64,000 nucleotides of DNA. Source: Pseudomonas pisciculturae (GTDB lineage: Bacteria > Pseudomonadota > Gammaproteobacteria > Pseudomonadales > Pseudomonadaceae). The DNA lies in the NCBI RefSeq assembly GCF_015461805.1, contig NZ_JACVZE010000001.1:1158365-1222364 (forward strand), written 5' to 3'. Shown here in pieces: positions 7,346-16,371 of this stretch; position 1 is the first letter of the stretch; every line of letters starts with the position of its first letter. The position numbers and the translations under genes are program-made. The notes under the pieces are model-generated. The model saw only the letters and a program-made list of their open reading frames with translations, was not told the origin of the DNA and searched no databases.

Positions 7346-9799
7346 TCAGCGGATTTTACCCTCGGTATGGGCCAGCTCGTCCTTGCTGAAATCATCCACG
7401 TCGATCACCTTGCGCCGCGCTGCTTCGGCATCACGAAGGGTTTGCGCTTCGGCCGGTTGCAGCACGCCGGCCTGTAGTGCCGCATCGATGGCGTGCTCGC
7501 CGGCCGCCGGTTTGACCTGGCCGCTCTTGAGCGCGACATGCAGTTTTTTCTGCAGCGGATGGCTGGCACCCAGCAAGTCGTAGGCATGTTGCAGGGCGCC
7601 TACCGGATCTTCGGCCGATTGCGGGCGGTAGCAGCCAGCCAGCAGCTCTTCCAGGGTAGGGTCGCCTTTGGCACGGCCGATCACCGCAGCCACTTCGGCA
7701 TCCAGTGCGTCGGACGGCCCGGTGTGGCGACGACCGAACGGGAACACGATCACCCGTAGCAGGCAGCCCAGCACTTTGTTCGGGAAGTTGCTCAGCAGCT
7801 CGTCCAGCGCACGTTCGGATTGGCCGAGGCTTTCTTCCATGGCCCAGGCAAACAGCGGCTCCAGGTGGTCTGGAGAATCAAGGTCGTGATAACGCTTGAG
7901 CGCTGCAGAGGCCAGGTACATGTGGCTCAGCACATCCCCCAGGCGTGCCGACAAGCGTTCGCGGCGCTTCAACTCACCGCCCAGCAGCATCATGCTCAGG
8001 TCGGCCAGCAGGGCGAACGCCGCCGCCTGGCGGTTCAGCGCACGGAAGTAACCCTGGCTCAGGCGATTGCCCGGCGCTTTTTCGAAGTGGCCCACGCCCA
8101 GGTTCAATACCAGCGTGCTGGCAGCGTTGCTCACGGCAAAACCAATGTGCTGCATCAGCAGCCCATCGAATTCCTTGAGCGCCTGGTCATGGTCTTCACG
8201 CCCGGCCAGGGCCATTTCCTTGAGTACGAACGGATGGCAGCGAATGGCGCCCTGACCGAAGATCATCAGGTTGCGCGACAGGATATTCGCGCCTTCCACC
8301 GTAATGAAGATCGGCGCACCCTGCCAGCTACGGCCCAGGTAGTTGTTGGGGCCCATGATAATGCCCTTGCCGCCGTGCACATCCATGGCGTGGCTGATGC
8401 ACTCGCGGCCGCGTTCGGTGAGGTGATACTTGAGGATCGCCGACAGCACCGAGGGTTTCTCCCCCAGGTCCACTGCGTTGGCGGTGAGCATGCGCGCGCT
8501 GTCCATCAGCCAGGCATTGCCGCCGATGCGCGCCAAGGCTTCCTGAATACCCTCGAAAGCAGACAGCGGCACGTTGAACTGCTCGCGCACCTGGGCGTAC
8601 TGGCCGGTCACCAGGCTGGTGAACTTGGCCGCGCCAGTGCCCACCGCAGGCAGGGAGATAGAACGGCCTACCGACAGGCAGTTCATCAGCATCATCCAGC
8701 CCTTGCCGAGCATTTCCTGGCCGCCGATCAGGAACTCCAGCGGGATGAACACATCCTTGCCGGAGTTGGGGCCGTTCATGAACGCAGCGCCCAAGGGCAG
8801 GTGGCGGCGGCCGATTTCGACGCCAGGGGTGTCGGTGGGGATCAGCGCCAGGCTGATGCCCAGGTCTTCCACATCGCCCAGCAGGTGGTCGGGGTCATGG
8901 GCCTTGAAGGCCAGGCCCAGCAGCGTCGCGACCGGGCCGAGGGTGATGTAGCGTTTTTCCCAGTTCAGGCGCAGGCCGAGGGTTTCCTTACCTTCCCATT
9001 CGCCTTTGCAGATCACGCCGGTGTCGGGCATGGCGCCGGCGTCTGAGCCGGCCAAGGGGCCGGTGAGGGCAAAGCACGGGATGTCATCGCCACGGGCCAG
9101 GCGCGGCAGGTAGTGGTTACGTTGTTCGTCGGTGCCGTAATGCAGCAGCAGCTCGGCCGGGCCGAGGGAGTTGGGCACCATCACGGTGGAGGCCAAATCG
9201 CCGCTACGGGTGGCGAGTTTCATTGCGACCTGAGAGTGGGCGTAGGCCGAGAAACCCTTGCCGCCATATTCCTTGGGGATGATCAGCGCGAAGAAGCCGT
9301 GGGTCTTGATGTGCTCCCATGCGGCGGGCGGCAGGTCCATGGCCTGGCCGATTTCCCAATCGCTGACCATCGCACAGAGTTCTTCGGTAGGGCCGTCGAT
9401 GAAAGCCTGTTCTTCTTCGGTCAGTTTCACCTTGGGGTACGCGAGCAGCTTGTCCCAGTCCGGGCGACCGCTGAACAGTTCGCCGTCCCACCAGACGGTG
9501 CCAGCATCGATGGCGTCGCGCTCGGTTTCTGACATCGGCGGCAAGACTTTCTGGAACCAGCTGAACAGCGGCTTGGTGAAGTACTGGCGGCGCAGATCCG
9601 GCAGTAGCAGGGGCGCTGCGACAGCGGCCAGCAGCACCCAGAAGATCACCAGCAACAGGCCCGGCGCGTGGCTCCAGACGCCCATCGCCAGCAGGTAGAC
9701 GGCGACCACGCCCAAGGCGGGCAGGGGGGCGACGCGGCGGTGCGCCAGGTAGGCAATGCCGAGCACCAGAACCAGTATCCACAACAACAGCATATTCAA
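7346..9799 (-). CDS. fadE: acyl-CoA dehydrogenase FadE
   Basis: An 817-residue protein, the length and architecture of the large membrane-associated FadE type. Two hydrophobic segments lie at the N-terminus (about residues 2-20 and 27-70), then the acyl-CoA dehydrogenase core with FALTGPLAGSDAGAMPDTG (FAD/substrate region) and HGGKGIIMGPNNYLGRSW, and a C-terminal extension (DUF1974-like) ending DELAHTEGKIR. It catalyses the first, FAD-dependent step of fatty-acid beta-oxidation, making trans-2-enoyl-CoA, with electrons passing to ETF. It is transcribed alone and ends in a strong terminator. The divergent neighbour is a transglutaminase-like gene. Confidence 0.95.
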   Translation of the reverse strand: MNMLLLWILVLVLGIAYLAHRRVAPLPALGVVAVYLLAMGVWSHAPGLLLVIFWVLLAAVAAPLLLPDLRRQYFTKPLFSWFQKVLPPMSETERDAIDAGTVWWDGELFSGRPDWDKLLAYPKVKLTEEEQAFIDGPTEELCAMVSDWEIGQAMDLPPAAWEHIKTHGFFALIIPKEYGGKGFSAYAHSQVAMKLATRSGDLASTVMVPNSLGPAELLLHYGTDEQRNHYLPRLARGDDIPCFALTGPLAGSDAGAMPDTGVICKGEWEGKETLGLRLNWEKRYITLGPVATLLGLAFKAHDPDHLLGDVEDLGISLALIPTDTPGVEIGRRHLPLGAAFMNGPNSGKDVFIPLEFLIGGQEMLGKGWMMLMNCLSVGRSISLPAVGTGAAKFTSLVTGQYAQVREQFNVPLSAFEGIQEALARIGGNAWLMDSARMLTANAVDLGEKPSVLSAILKYHLTERGRECISHAMDVHGGKGIIMGPNNYLGRSWQGAPIFITVEGANILSRNLMIFGQGAIRCHPFVLKEMALAGREDHDQALKEFDGLLMQHIGFAVSNAASTLVLNLGVGHFEKAPGNRLSQGYFRALNRQAAAFALLADLSMMLLGGELKRRERLSARLGDVLSHMYLASAALKRYHDLDSPDHLEPLFAWAMEESLGQSERALDELLSNFPNKVLGCLLRVIVFPFGRRHTGPSDALDAEVAAVIGRAKGDPTLEELLAGCYRPQSAEDPVGALQHAYDLLGASHPLQKKLHVALKSGQVKPAAGEHAIDAALQAGVLQPAEAQTLRDAEAARRKVIDVDDFSKDELAHTEGKIR

Positions 9800-9950
9800 T
9801 CCTCCGTGAAACCAAGGGCGAAACCACCCAGGAGCTTAGTCGGCATCCGAACAAGCGGGTGGTCAGGGTGTTACGAGATTTGGCTGATTCGTCGTTATCG
9901 GCGCGCCCGGCCTGTGGTTAGACTCCAGGCTTCCTTCGGAGATAACGCTC

Positions 9951-10610
9951 ATGGATACGTACTTGCGTCCCAGCCGCTTCATCGATAGTGACCACCCTGC
10001 GGTGGTGGAGTTCGCCGAAAAACACCGCGGTCCCAGCGCGGCCCCGCGTGACCAGGCAGTCAGTCTTTATTACGCCGTCCGTGAGGCGATTCGCTACAAC
10101 CCTTACACCTTCAGTCGTGACCCAGGTACCTTGAGCGCCAGCTTTGCCCTGGCGGCCGGTGAAAGCTATTGCGTGCCCAAGGCCACCTTGCTCGCCGCTT
10201 GCGCTCGGCACTGCGGCATCCCGGCGCGTATCGGCCTGGCGGATGTACGTAATCATTTATCGACGCCACGCCTGATCACCTTGCTCAAAAGCGATGTGTT
10301 TGCCATGCACGGGTACACCGAGCTGTATCTGGATGGGCGTTGGGTCAAGGCCACTCCGGCGTTCAATCAGCAACTGTGCGAGCTGTTTGATGTGCCGCCT
10401 TTGGAATTCGACGGGATCAACGACAGCGTTTTCCACGCGTTCAACCGCCAAGGCCAGCGATCGATGGAGTACGTGGTGGATCATGGGCAATTTCCTGACG
10501 TGCCCGAAGCGTTTTTCTTCGAGCATATCCGCCAGTGTTACCCGCATCTGTTCGCCGAAGACATGCCCGAATTACTGGGTGATATGCACACCGATTTAAG
10601 CCGAGCCTGA
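9951..10610 (+). CDS. transglutaminase-like domain protein
   Basis: A 219-residue protein with the transglutaminase-core fold of bacterial cysteine peptidase homologues. The probable nucleophile is in AGESYCVPKATLLAACARHC and the His in FAMHGYTELYLDGRWVKATP. The third triad position, usually Asp in WVxxDPT, reads WVKATPAF, so a canonical Asp is missing. No signal peptide, so it is likely cytoplasmic. It is followed by a GST gene 43 bases downstream, probably the same transcript. Such proteins may be peptidases, amidases or catalytically altered; the substrate is unknown. Confidence 0.82.
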   Translation: MDTYLRPSRFIDSDHPAVVEFAEKHRGPSAAPRDQAVSLYYAVREAIRYNPYTFSRDPGTLSASFALAAGESYCVPKATLLAACARHCGIPARIGLADVRNHLSTPRLITLLKSDVFAMHGYTELYLDGRWVKATPAFNQQLCELFDVPPLEFDGINDSVFHAFNRQGQRSMEYVVDHGQFPDVPEAFFFEHIRQCYPHLFAEDMPELLGDMHTDLSRA

Positions 10611-10653
10611 ACCGGCGTATGCTGCTGCGCTCACCAAACCATAAGGCACGGTC

Positions 10654-11271
10654 ATGCTGAAAATCTGGGGTCGTAAAAATTCATCAAACGTCAGGAAGGC
10701 CCTGTGGTGCGCCGAAGAGCTCGGCCTGGACTATGAAGCAATTGATGCGGGCGGGGCTTTTGGTGTGGTCGACACGCCGCATTACCGGGCGTTGAACCCC
10801 AACGGGCGAGTGCCGATGATCGAAGACGGCGACTTCGTGTTGTGGGAGTCCAATACCATCGTGCGCTACCTGTGCGCCAAGCAAGGCTCCAGCTGGTACC
10901 CGACTGATCTTAAAGCGCGGGCCAGCGCGGAAAAATGGATGGACTGGACCACCTCCACACTCGCCGAGCCCTTCAAGACGGTGTTCTGGGGCATCCTGCG
11001 CACCCCCGCAGAAAAACAGAACTGGGACAACATTCACGCCGGGCGCCAAGCCTGTATCGATGCGCTGAGCACAGTAGACAAAGCCCTCGCCGAACAGCCG
11101 TATCTGTCGGGCAGCGAGATCGGTATCGGTGACATCCCTCTGGGCTGCTTTGCTTACGCGTGGTTTGAAATGCCTATCGAGCGGCCCGCAATGCCCCATC
11201 TAGAGGCCTGGTATCAGCGCCTGCAACAACGCCCGGCCTACCGCAAAGCGGTCATGACCGCGTTGACTTAA
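10654..11271 (+). CDS. glutathione S-transferase family protein
   Basis: A 205-residue two-domain GST. The thioredoxin-like N-terminal domain has WGRKNSSNVRKALWC, where Ser10/Ser11 sit at the glutathione-activating position, and NPNGRVPMIEDGDFVLWESNTIVRYL carries the cis-Pro and Glu-Ser glutathione contacts. An all-helical C-terminal domain contains LSGSEIGIGDIPLGCFAY, the family's N-capping box. It conjugates or reduces electrophiles with glutathione; substrate unknown. It is preceded by the transglutaminase-like gene in the same direction. Confidence 0.9.
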   Translation: MLKIWGRKNSSNVRKALWCAEELGLDYEAIDAGGAFGVVDTPHYRALNPNGRVPMIEDGDFVLWESNTIVRYLCAKQGSSWYPTDLKARASAEKWMDWTTSTLAEPFKTVFWGILRTPAEKQNWDNIHAGRQACIDALSTVDKALAEQPYLSGSEIGIGDIPLGCFAYAWFEMPIERPAMPHLEAWYQRLQQRPAYRKAVMTALT

Positions 11272-11405
11272 TACCCACTATTAATACGGGTGACTGTACT
11301 TGTGCGGCGCGGGCAAGCACCATGTTTGTCATGCGCCGCCGTTGAACTACCTGGGCTGCGTCCTCATCTACCCTTTCTATTCCCTTCTTTGGTGCGTATT
11401 CCGAT

Positions 11406-12338
11406 ATGAGTTCCGCTCTGTCCATCCGGCAGCTAACCAAAACCTACGGCAACGGTTTCCAGGCCCTGAGTGGTATCGATCTGGACGTTGCCGAAGGTGA
11501 TTTCTTCGCCTTGCTCGGCCCTAACGGTGCCGGCAAATCCACCACCATCGGCATCCTCTCGACCCTGGTCAACAAGACCAGCGGTACGGTGAATATCTTT
11601 GGTCATGACCTGGACAAATCCCCGGCAGCGCTCAAGCGTTCCATCGGCGTGGTGCCCCAGGAATTCAATTTCAACCAGTTTGAAAAGACCTTCGACATCG
11701 TTGTGACCCAGGCGGGTTACTACGGCATCCCGGCGAAAATCGCCAAGGAGCGCGCCGAGCAATACCTGACCCAGTTGGGCCTGTGGGACAAGCGCGACGT
11801 GCCATCACGCTCACTGTCTGGCGGCATGAAGCGGCGCCTGATGATCGCCCGCGCACTGGTGCACGAGCCGCGCCTGCTGATTCTCGATGAGCCCACGGCT
11901 GGCGTGGACATCGAATTGCGTCGCTCGATGTGGGCCTTTCTCACCGAGTTGAACGAGAAGGGCATCACCATCATCCTCACCACCCACTACCTGGAAGAGG
12001 CTGAGCAGCTGTGCCGCAACATCGGCATCATCGACCACGGCACCATCGTCGAGAACACCAGCATGCGTAACCTGCTGGGCCAGTTGCATGTGGAAACCTT
12101 TTTGCTCGATCTGAAGAACAACCTGTCGGTGCCGCCGCAACTGCTTGGCTACCCAAGCCGTCTGGTGGACAGCCACACGCTGGAAGTGCAGGTGGACAAA
12201 GCCATGGGCATCACCGCGCTGTTCACACAGCTGGCGACCCAGAACATCGAAGTGCTGAGCCTGCGTAATAAAACCAATCGCCTTGAGGAGTTGTTCGTGT
12301 CCCTGGTGGAGAAAAATCTGGCCAAGGTGGCGTTATGA
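11406..12338 (+). CDS. ABC-2 type transporter, ATP-binding subunit (YadG-like)
   Basis: A 310-residue nucleotide-binding protein: Walker A GPNGAGKST (residues 38-46), signature LSGGMKRR (137-144), Walker B LLILDEP (157-163) and the H-loop TTHYLEE. The C-terminal 70 residues are the extra domain seen in DrrA/YadG-type exporters. It energises the permease encoded by the next gene, whose ATG overlaps its stop (ATGA at 12335-12338), so the two are translationally coupled. The substrate is unknown. Confidence 0.92.
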   Translation: MSSALSIRQLTKTYGNGFQALSGIDLDVAEGDFFALLGPNGAGKSTTIGILSTLVNKTSGTVNIFGHDLDKSPAALKRSIGVVPQEFNFNQFEKTFDIVVTQAGYYGIPAKIAKERAEQYLTQLGLWDKRDVPSRSLSGGMKRRLMIARALVHEPRLLILDEPTAGVDIELRRSMWAFLTELNEKGITIILTTHYLEEAEQLCRNIGIIDHGTIVENTSMRNLLGQLHVETFLLDLKNNLSVPPQLLGYPSRLVDSHTLEVQVDKAMGITALFTQLATQNIEVLSLRNKTNRLEELFVSLVEKNLAKVAL

Positions 12339-13114
12339 GTTCTGAACTGCAACCCAACCTCGTCGCGCTGCACACCATCGTCTATCGCGAAGTGAAGCGC
12401 TTTACCCGCATCTGGCCGCAGACGTTGCTGCCGCCGGCGATCACCATGGTCTTGTACTTCGTGATCTTCGGTAACCTGATCGGCCGACAGATTGGCGACA
12501 TGGGTGGCTTCACCTACATGGAGTACATCGTGCCGGGGCTGATCATGATGTCGGTGATCACCAACTCCTACGGCAACGTGGTATCGAGTTTCTTCGGCAG
12601 CAAGTTCCAGCGCTCTATCGAGGAGCTGATGGTGTCGCCGGTGTCGCCCCACACTATTTTGATCGGCTACACCTTGGGTGGCGTGCTGCGTGGGTTGATG
12701 GTCGGTGTGATCGTAACCTTGCTGTCGCTGTTCTTCACCCACCTGCAGGTGCATCACCTGGGCGTCACCATTTTGGTGGTGGTGCTGACGGCGACGATCT
12801 TCTCGTTGCTGGGGTTTATCAACGCGGTGTTTGCACGCAACTTCGATGATATTTCGATCATCCCGACGTTTGTGCTGACGCCGTTGACCTACTTGGGCGG
12901 GGTGTTCTACTCGATCTCGTTGCTGCCGCCGTTCTGGCAGACCGTGTCGCTGGCCAACCCGGTGCTGCATATGGTCAATGCGTTCCGCTACGGCATCCTG
13001 GGGGTGTCGGATATCAAGATCAGCGTGGCGATCACGTTTATGTTGGTGGCGACCGTTGTGCTGTATATCGGCTGCGCGAAGCTGCTGGTAAGTGGTCGCG
13101 GGATGCGCACCTAA
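12335..13114 (+). CDS. ABC-2 type transporter permease (YadH-like)
   Basis: A 259-residue membrane protein with six hydrophobic segments and the ABC-2 signature region YLGGVFYSISLLPPFWQTVS near residue 190, as in DrrB/YadH exporters. It pairs with the overlapping upstream ATPase gene to form a half-size exporter of unknown substrate. A REPIN follows immediately after the stop codon. Confidence 0.92.
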   Translation: MSSELQPNLVALHTIVYREVKRFTRIWPQTLLPPAITMVLYFVIFGNLIGRQIGDMGGFTYMEYIVPGLIMMSVITNSYGNVVSSFFGSKFQRSIEELMVSPVSPHTILIGYTLGGVLRGLMVGVIVTLLSLFFTHLQVHHLGVTILVVVLTATIFSLLGFINAVFARNFDDISIIPTFVLTPLTYLGGVFYSISLLPPFWQTVSLANPVLHMVNAFRYGILGVSDIKISVAITFMLVATVVLYIGCAKLLVSGRGMRT

Positions 13115-13140
13115 CTTACTGAATGCATGCAGTAAAAAAT

Positions 13141-13227
13141 GTGGGAGGGGGCTTGCTCCCGATAGCGGTGGGTCAGTCAACTAAGTGGTGACTGACACTC
13201 CGCTATCGGGAGCAAGCCCCCTCCCAC
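13141..13227. repeat. REPIN (GTGGGAGGGGGCTTGC family)
   Basis: Two REP arms in inverted orientation, GTGGGAGGGGGCTTGCTCCC...GCGG and its complement, enclose a variable middle of about 30 bases. It lies between the convergent yadH-like and tetR genes. Confidence 0.92.
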
Positions 13228-13248
13228 ATTTGGTTTTGTGTATAGGCT

Positions 13249-13788
13249 TTAGGTTTGCAGCGCCAATTCGATCAGGTCGTGGAGTTCCTCTACCTGCAAC
13301 GGCGCACTCGCAAACAGAATCCTGAACACTGTCGGCGCCGCCAGTAGGTTGATCAGTCGGTCTACCGTGGGCGGCGAGCTGTCGGGGTAACGATCCACAA
13401 TCACCTGCAACTGCCCACCAATCAGCGCCACGCAATACCCCGGCGTCTGGCTGCATTGCACGTCGCGCATCATGTTGCGCCCAGGCTCAGAACTCATCTC
13501 ATCCAGGTACTGCTCGGCCCAGGCTTGCAGGTCGCCGCGCAGGCTGCCGGTATTGGCAGGCTCGCTGTCTGGGCGCATACGCGCCAGGGCCACGTCGGCG
13601 AGCAGCGCAGAAAGGTCGCCCCAGCGCCGGTAGATAGTCGATGGCGTGACGCCTGCGCGCGCCGCAATCATCGGCACGGTCACGCTGGATCGCTCATGGG
13701 CGTCCAGCAGTTCGCGCACCGCCAAATGGACGGATTCTTGTACCCGGGCACTACGGCCCCCCGGGCGGAGGCCTTCTTTTATCGCCAT
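13249..13788 (-). CDS. TetR-family transcriptional regulator
   Basis: A 179-residue protein with an N-terminal HTH (SVTVPMIAARAGVTPSTIYRRWGD, about residues 35-58) and a C-terminal ligand domain of the TetR_C type. It is divergent from an MFS exporter gene 92 bases away, the classic layout of a repressor and its efflux target. The region 13789-13879 would hold the shared operator, but no perfect palindrome stood out. The inducer is unknown. Confidence 0.88.
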   Translation of the reverse strand: MAIKEGLRPGGRSARVQESVHLAVRELLDAHERSSVTVPMIAARAGVTPSTIYRRWGDLSALLADVALARMRPDSEPANTGSLRGDLQAWAEQYLDEMSSEPGRNMMRDVQCSQTPGYCVALIGGQLQVIVDRYPDSSPPTVDRLINLLAAPTVFRILFASAPLQVEELHDLIELALQT

Positions 13789-13879
13789 GTTTGCGACCTT
13801 AACACAAAGAATTTGCTTTAAGCGCTGGCCAGTAGCACACTCAGCAAAAGCAAAATATTAGCTTTAGCGGAGCGTGCGC

Positions 13880-15064
13880 ATGCCCAGCAATACTTCCAAC
13901 CGTTCCAGCCTGGTGTTCCTGGCGATCACGTTGCTGACCTTCTTGGCGGCTTCCAGCGCGCCGACGCCGTTGTACCACTTGTATCAGGAGGGCCTGCATT
14001 TTTCCGCGGGCATGCTCACGCTGATCTTTGGTGTGTACGCCATCAGCCTGTTGGCGGCGCTGCTGACGGTGGGCTCGCTGTCGGACCATCTCGGGCGCAA
14101 GCCGGTGATTTTCGCCGCCTTGGTCCTCGATATGCTGGCGATGCTGCTGTTTATCAATGAAGGCAGCGTGGCTTGGCTGATTGCTGCACGCACCGTGCAA
14201 GGTTTTGCGACCGGCATGGCGACTGCCGTGTTGGGGGCGGCGTTGCTCGACACCGATCGCCAGCAAGGCCCGCTGGTTAACAGCGTGGCACCTTTGCTGG
14301 GCATGGCCTGCGGCGCGATGGGCAGCAGTGTGCTGGTGGAGTTCGCACCACTGCCGACGCAATTGATCTACTGGGCGTTGTTCGGGCTGATGCTGGTGCA
14401 GGCTGTGTATGTGTGGCGCTTGCCGGAAACCGTAAGCCGCATTCCGGGTGCACTGGCTTCGTTGCGCCCGACCCTGCATGTACCGCCGCAGGCACGCCGG
14501 GCATTATGGTTGTCGTTGCCGGTGGACATTGCGGTGTGGGCGATGGGTGGGTTTTATCTGTCGCTGGCGCCTTCGCTGGTGCGGGCGGCGACCGGCTCCA
14601 CGTCCAACCTGATCGGCGGCGGGCTGGTGGCAGTGCTGACGTTGAGCGGTGCGCTGATGATCTTCACTCTGCGCAATCGCGCGGCGGACAAAGTTTTGCG
14701 ATTGGGCGCAAGCCTGCTGGCCGTGGGTGTGACGTTGATCCTGACGGCGGTGCACAGCGCCAGCCTACCGCTGTTTTTCATTGCCACGCTGATCGCGGGC
14801 AGTGGCTTTGGCGCTGGATTCCTGGGCGCGTTGCGCAGTGTCGTGCCACTGGCGTTGCCCCATGAACGGGCGGGGCTGATGTCGGCGTTTTATGTGCTGA
14901 GTTACTTGGCGTTTTGCCTGCCGTCATTGCTGGCGGGCAATCTGATCCGCAGTTTCGGTTTGATCGCCACCACCGATGGCTATGGCGTTGTGTTGATTGT
15001 GCTGTCCCTAAGTGCGCTGGCCGGTTTGCTTGTGCAGAGCTCCGCTTCCAAGGCTTATAGGTAA
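13880..15064 (+). CDS. MFS drug-type efflux transporter
   Basis: About 394 residues with 12 predicted membrane helices and the MFS motif GSLSDHLGRKPV between helices 2 and 3. Motif-C-like glycine-rich residues occur in helix 5 (NSVAPLLGMACGAMGSS). I chose ATG 13880 because GCGGAG at 13867-13872 is correctly spaced for it; a GTG at 13874 would overlap that site. The adjacent divergent tetR gene suggests regulated efflux of a toxic compound. Confidence 0.87.
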   Translation: MPSNTSNRSSLVFLAITLLTFLAASSAPTPLYHLYQEGLHFSAGMLTLIFGVYAISLLAALLTVGSLSDHLGRKPVIFAALVLDMLAMLLFINEGSVAWLIAARTVQGFATGMATAVLGAALLDTDRQQGPLVNSVAPLLGMACGAMGSSVLVEFAPLPTQLIYWALFGLMLVQAVYVWRLPETVSRIPGALASLRPTLHVPPQARRALWLSLPVDIAVWAMGGFYLSLAPSLVRAATGSTSNLIGGGLVAVLTLSGALMIFTLRNRAADKVLRLGASLLAVGVTLILTAVHSASLPLFFIATLIAGSGFGAGFLGALRSVVPLALPHERAGLMSAFYVLSYLAFCLPSLLAGNLIRSFGLIATTDGYGVVLIVLSLSALAGLLVQSSASKAYR

Positions 15065-15155
15065 AACAGATAACAGTTAGAGAAATTACCCGTTATATAG
15101 ATATTCGATCCGGTTCTATCATGGTCTCAACCTCATGCGAGGAAGAGGATTACCC

Positions 15156-16304
15156 ATGACGTGCTCCAATACCTTCAGCTACAAACCCTTCAGTCACCTG
15201 ACCCGACCACGGGAAGTGATTCGCCAGTTCACCCCCAACTGGTTCGCCGCGACCATGGGCACCGGGGTGCTGGCCTTGGCGCTTGCGCAACTGCCGGTCA
15301 GGTTGCCAGGTGTGCACGCCCTTGCCGAAGGGCTGTGGTTTTTCACCATTGGCCTGTTTGTTGTGTTCAGCGTTCTGTATGCCGCCCGGTGGGTGATGTT
15401 TTTCCATGAGGCGCGGCGCATCTTCGGGCATTCCACGGTCTCGATGTTTTTCGGCACCATTCCCATGGGGCTGGCGACCATTCTCAACGGCTTGTTGCTG
15501 TTTGGCCTGCCGCGTTGGGGCGAAGGGGTCATACCCCTGGCCGAAGCGCTGTGGTGGCTGGACGTCGCCATGGCCATGGCCTGCGGCGTGTTGATCCCCT
15601 TCATGATGTTTACGCGCCAGGAGCACAGCATTGACCAGATGACGGCCGTCTGGTTGTTGCCGGTGGTCGCCGCTGAAGTCGCCGCCGCCAGCGGTGGCCT
15701 GTTGGCACCGCATTTGGCTGACGCGCATTCGCAACTGGTGATGCTGGTGACCAGCTACGTGCTGTGGGCGTTTTCGCTGCCGGTGGCGTTCAGCATCCTC
15801 ACCATCCTGATGTTGCGCATGGCCCTGCACAAACTACCTCACGCCAATATGGCCGCGTCGAGCTGGCTGGCCTTGGGGCCCATCGGCACCGGTGCTCTGG
15901 GCATGTTGTTGCTGGGTGGCGATGCCCCGATGATCTTCGCCGCCAATGGTTTGCCGCGAGTGGGTGAAATGGCCGAGGGCCTGGGCCTGGTGGCAGGCAT
16001 CACCCTATGGGGTTTTGGCCTGTGGTGGATGCTGATCGCGGTGTTGATCACCCTGCGTTACCTGCGCGCCGGTATTCCGTTCAACTTGGGCTGGTGGGGT
16101 TTTACCTTCCCGCTGGGGGTGTATGCCCTGGCCACATTGAAACTGGCGAGCTTGTTGCACCTGGGTTTTTTCAGTGTGTTCGGTTGTGTGTTGGTGGTGG
16201 CATTGGCGCTGATGTGGCTGATCGTCGCCAAGCGCACGGTGCTGGGGGCCTATAAAGGTGAGCTTTTTGTTTCACCGTGCATTGCAGGACTAGGGAATAA
16301 GTAA
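15156..16304 (+). CDS. TDT-family transporter (TehA/SLAC1-like)
   Basis: About 382 residues with ten hydrophobic segments. It starts FSHLTRPREVIRQFTPNWFAATMGTG, typical of tellurite-resistance/dicarboxylate and voltage-dependent anion channel proteins (TehA, Mae1, SLAC1). ATG 15156 is preferred over 15135 because GAGGAAGAGG lies just before it. Family members carry C4-dicarboxylates, sulfite or other anions; the substrate here is not determined. It stands in a run of same-strand genes but with its own leader. Confidence 0.85.
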   Translation: MTCSNTFSYKPFSHLTRPREVIRQFTPNWFAATMGTGVLALALAQLPVRLPGVHALAEGLWFFTIGLFVVFSVLYAARWVMFFHEARRIFGHSTVSMFFGTIPMGLATILNGLLLFGLPRWGEGVIPLAEALWWLDVAMAMACGVLIPFMMFTRQEHSIDQMTAVWLLPVVAAEVAAASGGLLAPHLADAHSQLVMLVTSYVLWAFSLPVAFSILTILMLRMALHKLPHANMAASSWLALGPIGTGALGMLLLGGDAPMIFAANGLPRVGEMAEGLGLVAGITLWGFGLWWMLIAVLITLRYLRAGIPFNLGWWGFTFPLGVYALATLKLASLLHLGFFSVFGCVLVVALALMWLIVAKRTVLGAYKGELFVSPCIAGLGNK

Positions 16305-16371
16305 GCGCGATTAGGTAAAGTCGTGGCCTGGAAAATCTATAACACCTACAGGCCACGCAGGAACACGGACG

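Noticed and set aside
12149..13180. Minus-strand open frame of 343 codons across the ABC permease
   Set aside because: His/Gln/Arg-rich low-complexity translation typical of antisense to a hydrophobic membrane protein; the permease is well supported.
13141..13227. Repeated palindromes considered as CRISPR or intrinsic terminators
   Set aside because: They occur as isolated inverted pairs between genes, not as direct repeats with unique spacers, and no T-run follows; they are REP/REPIN elements.
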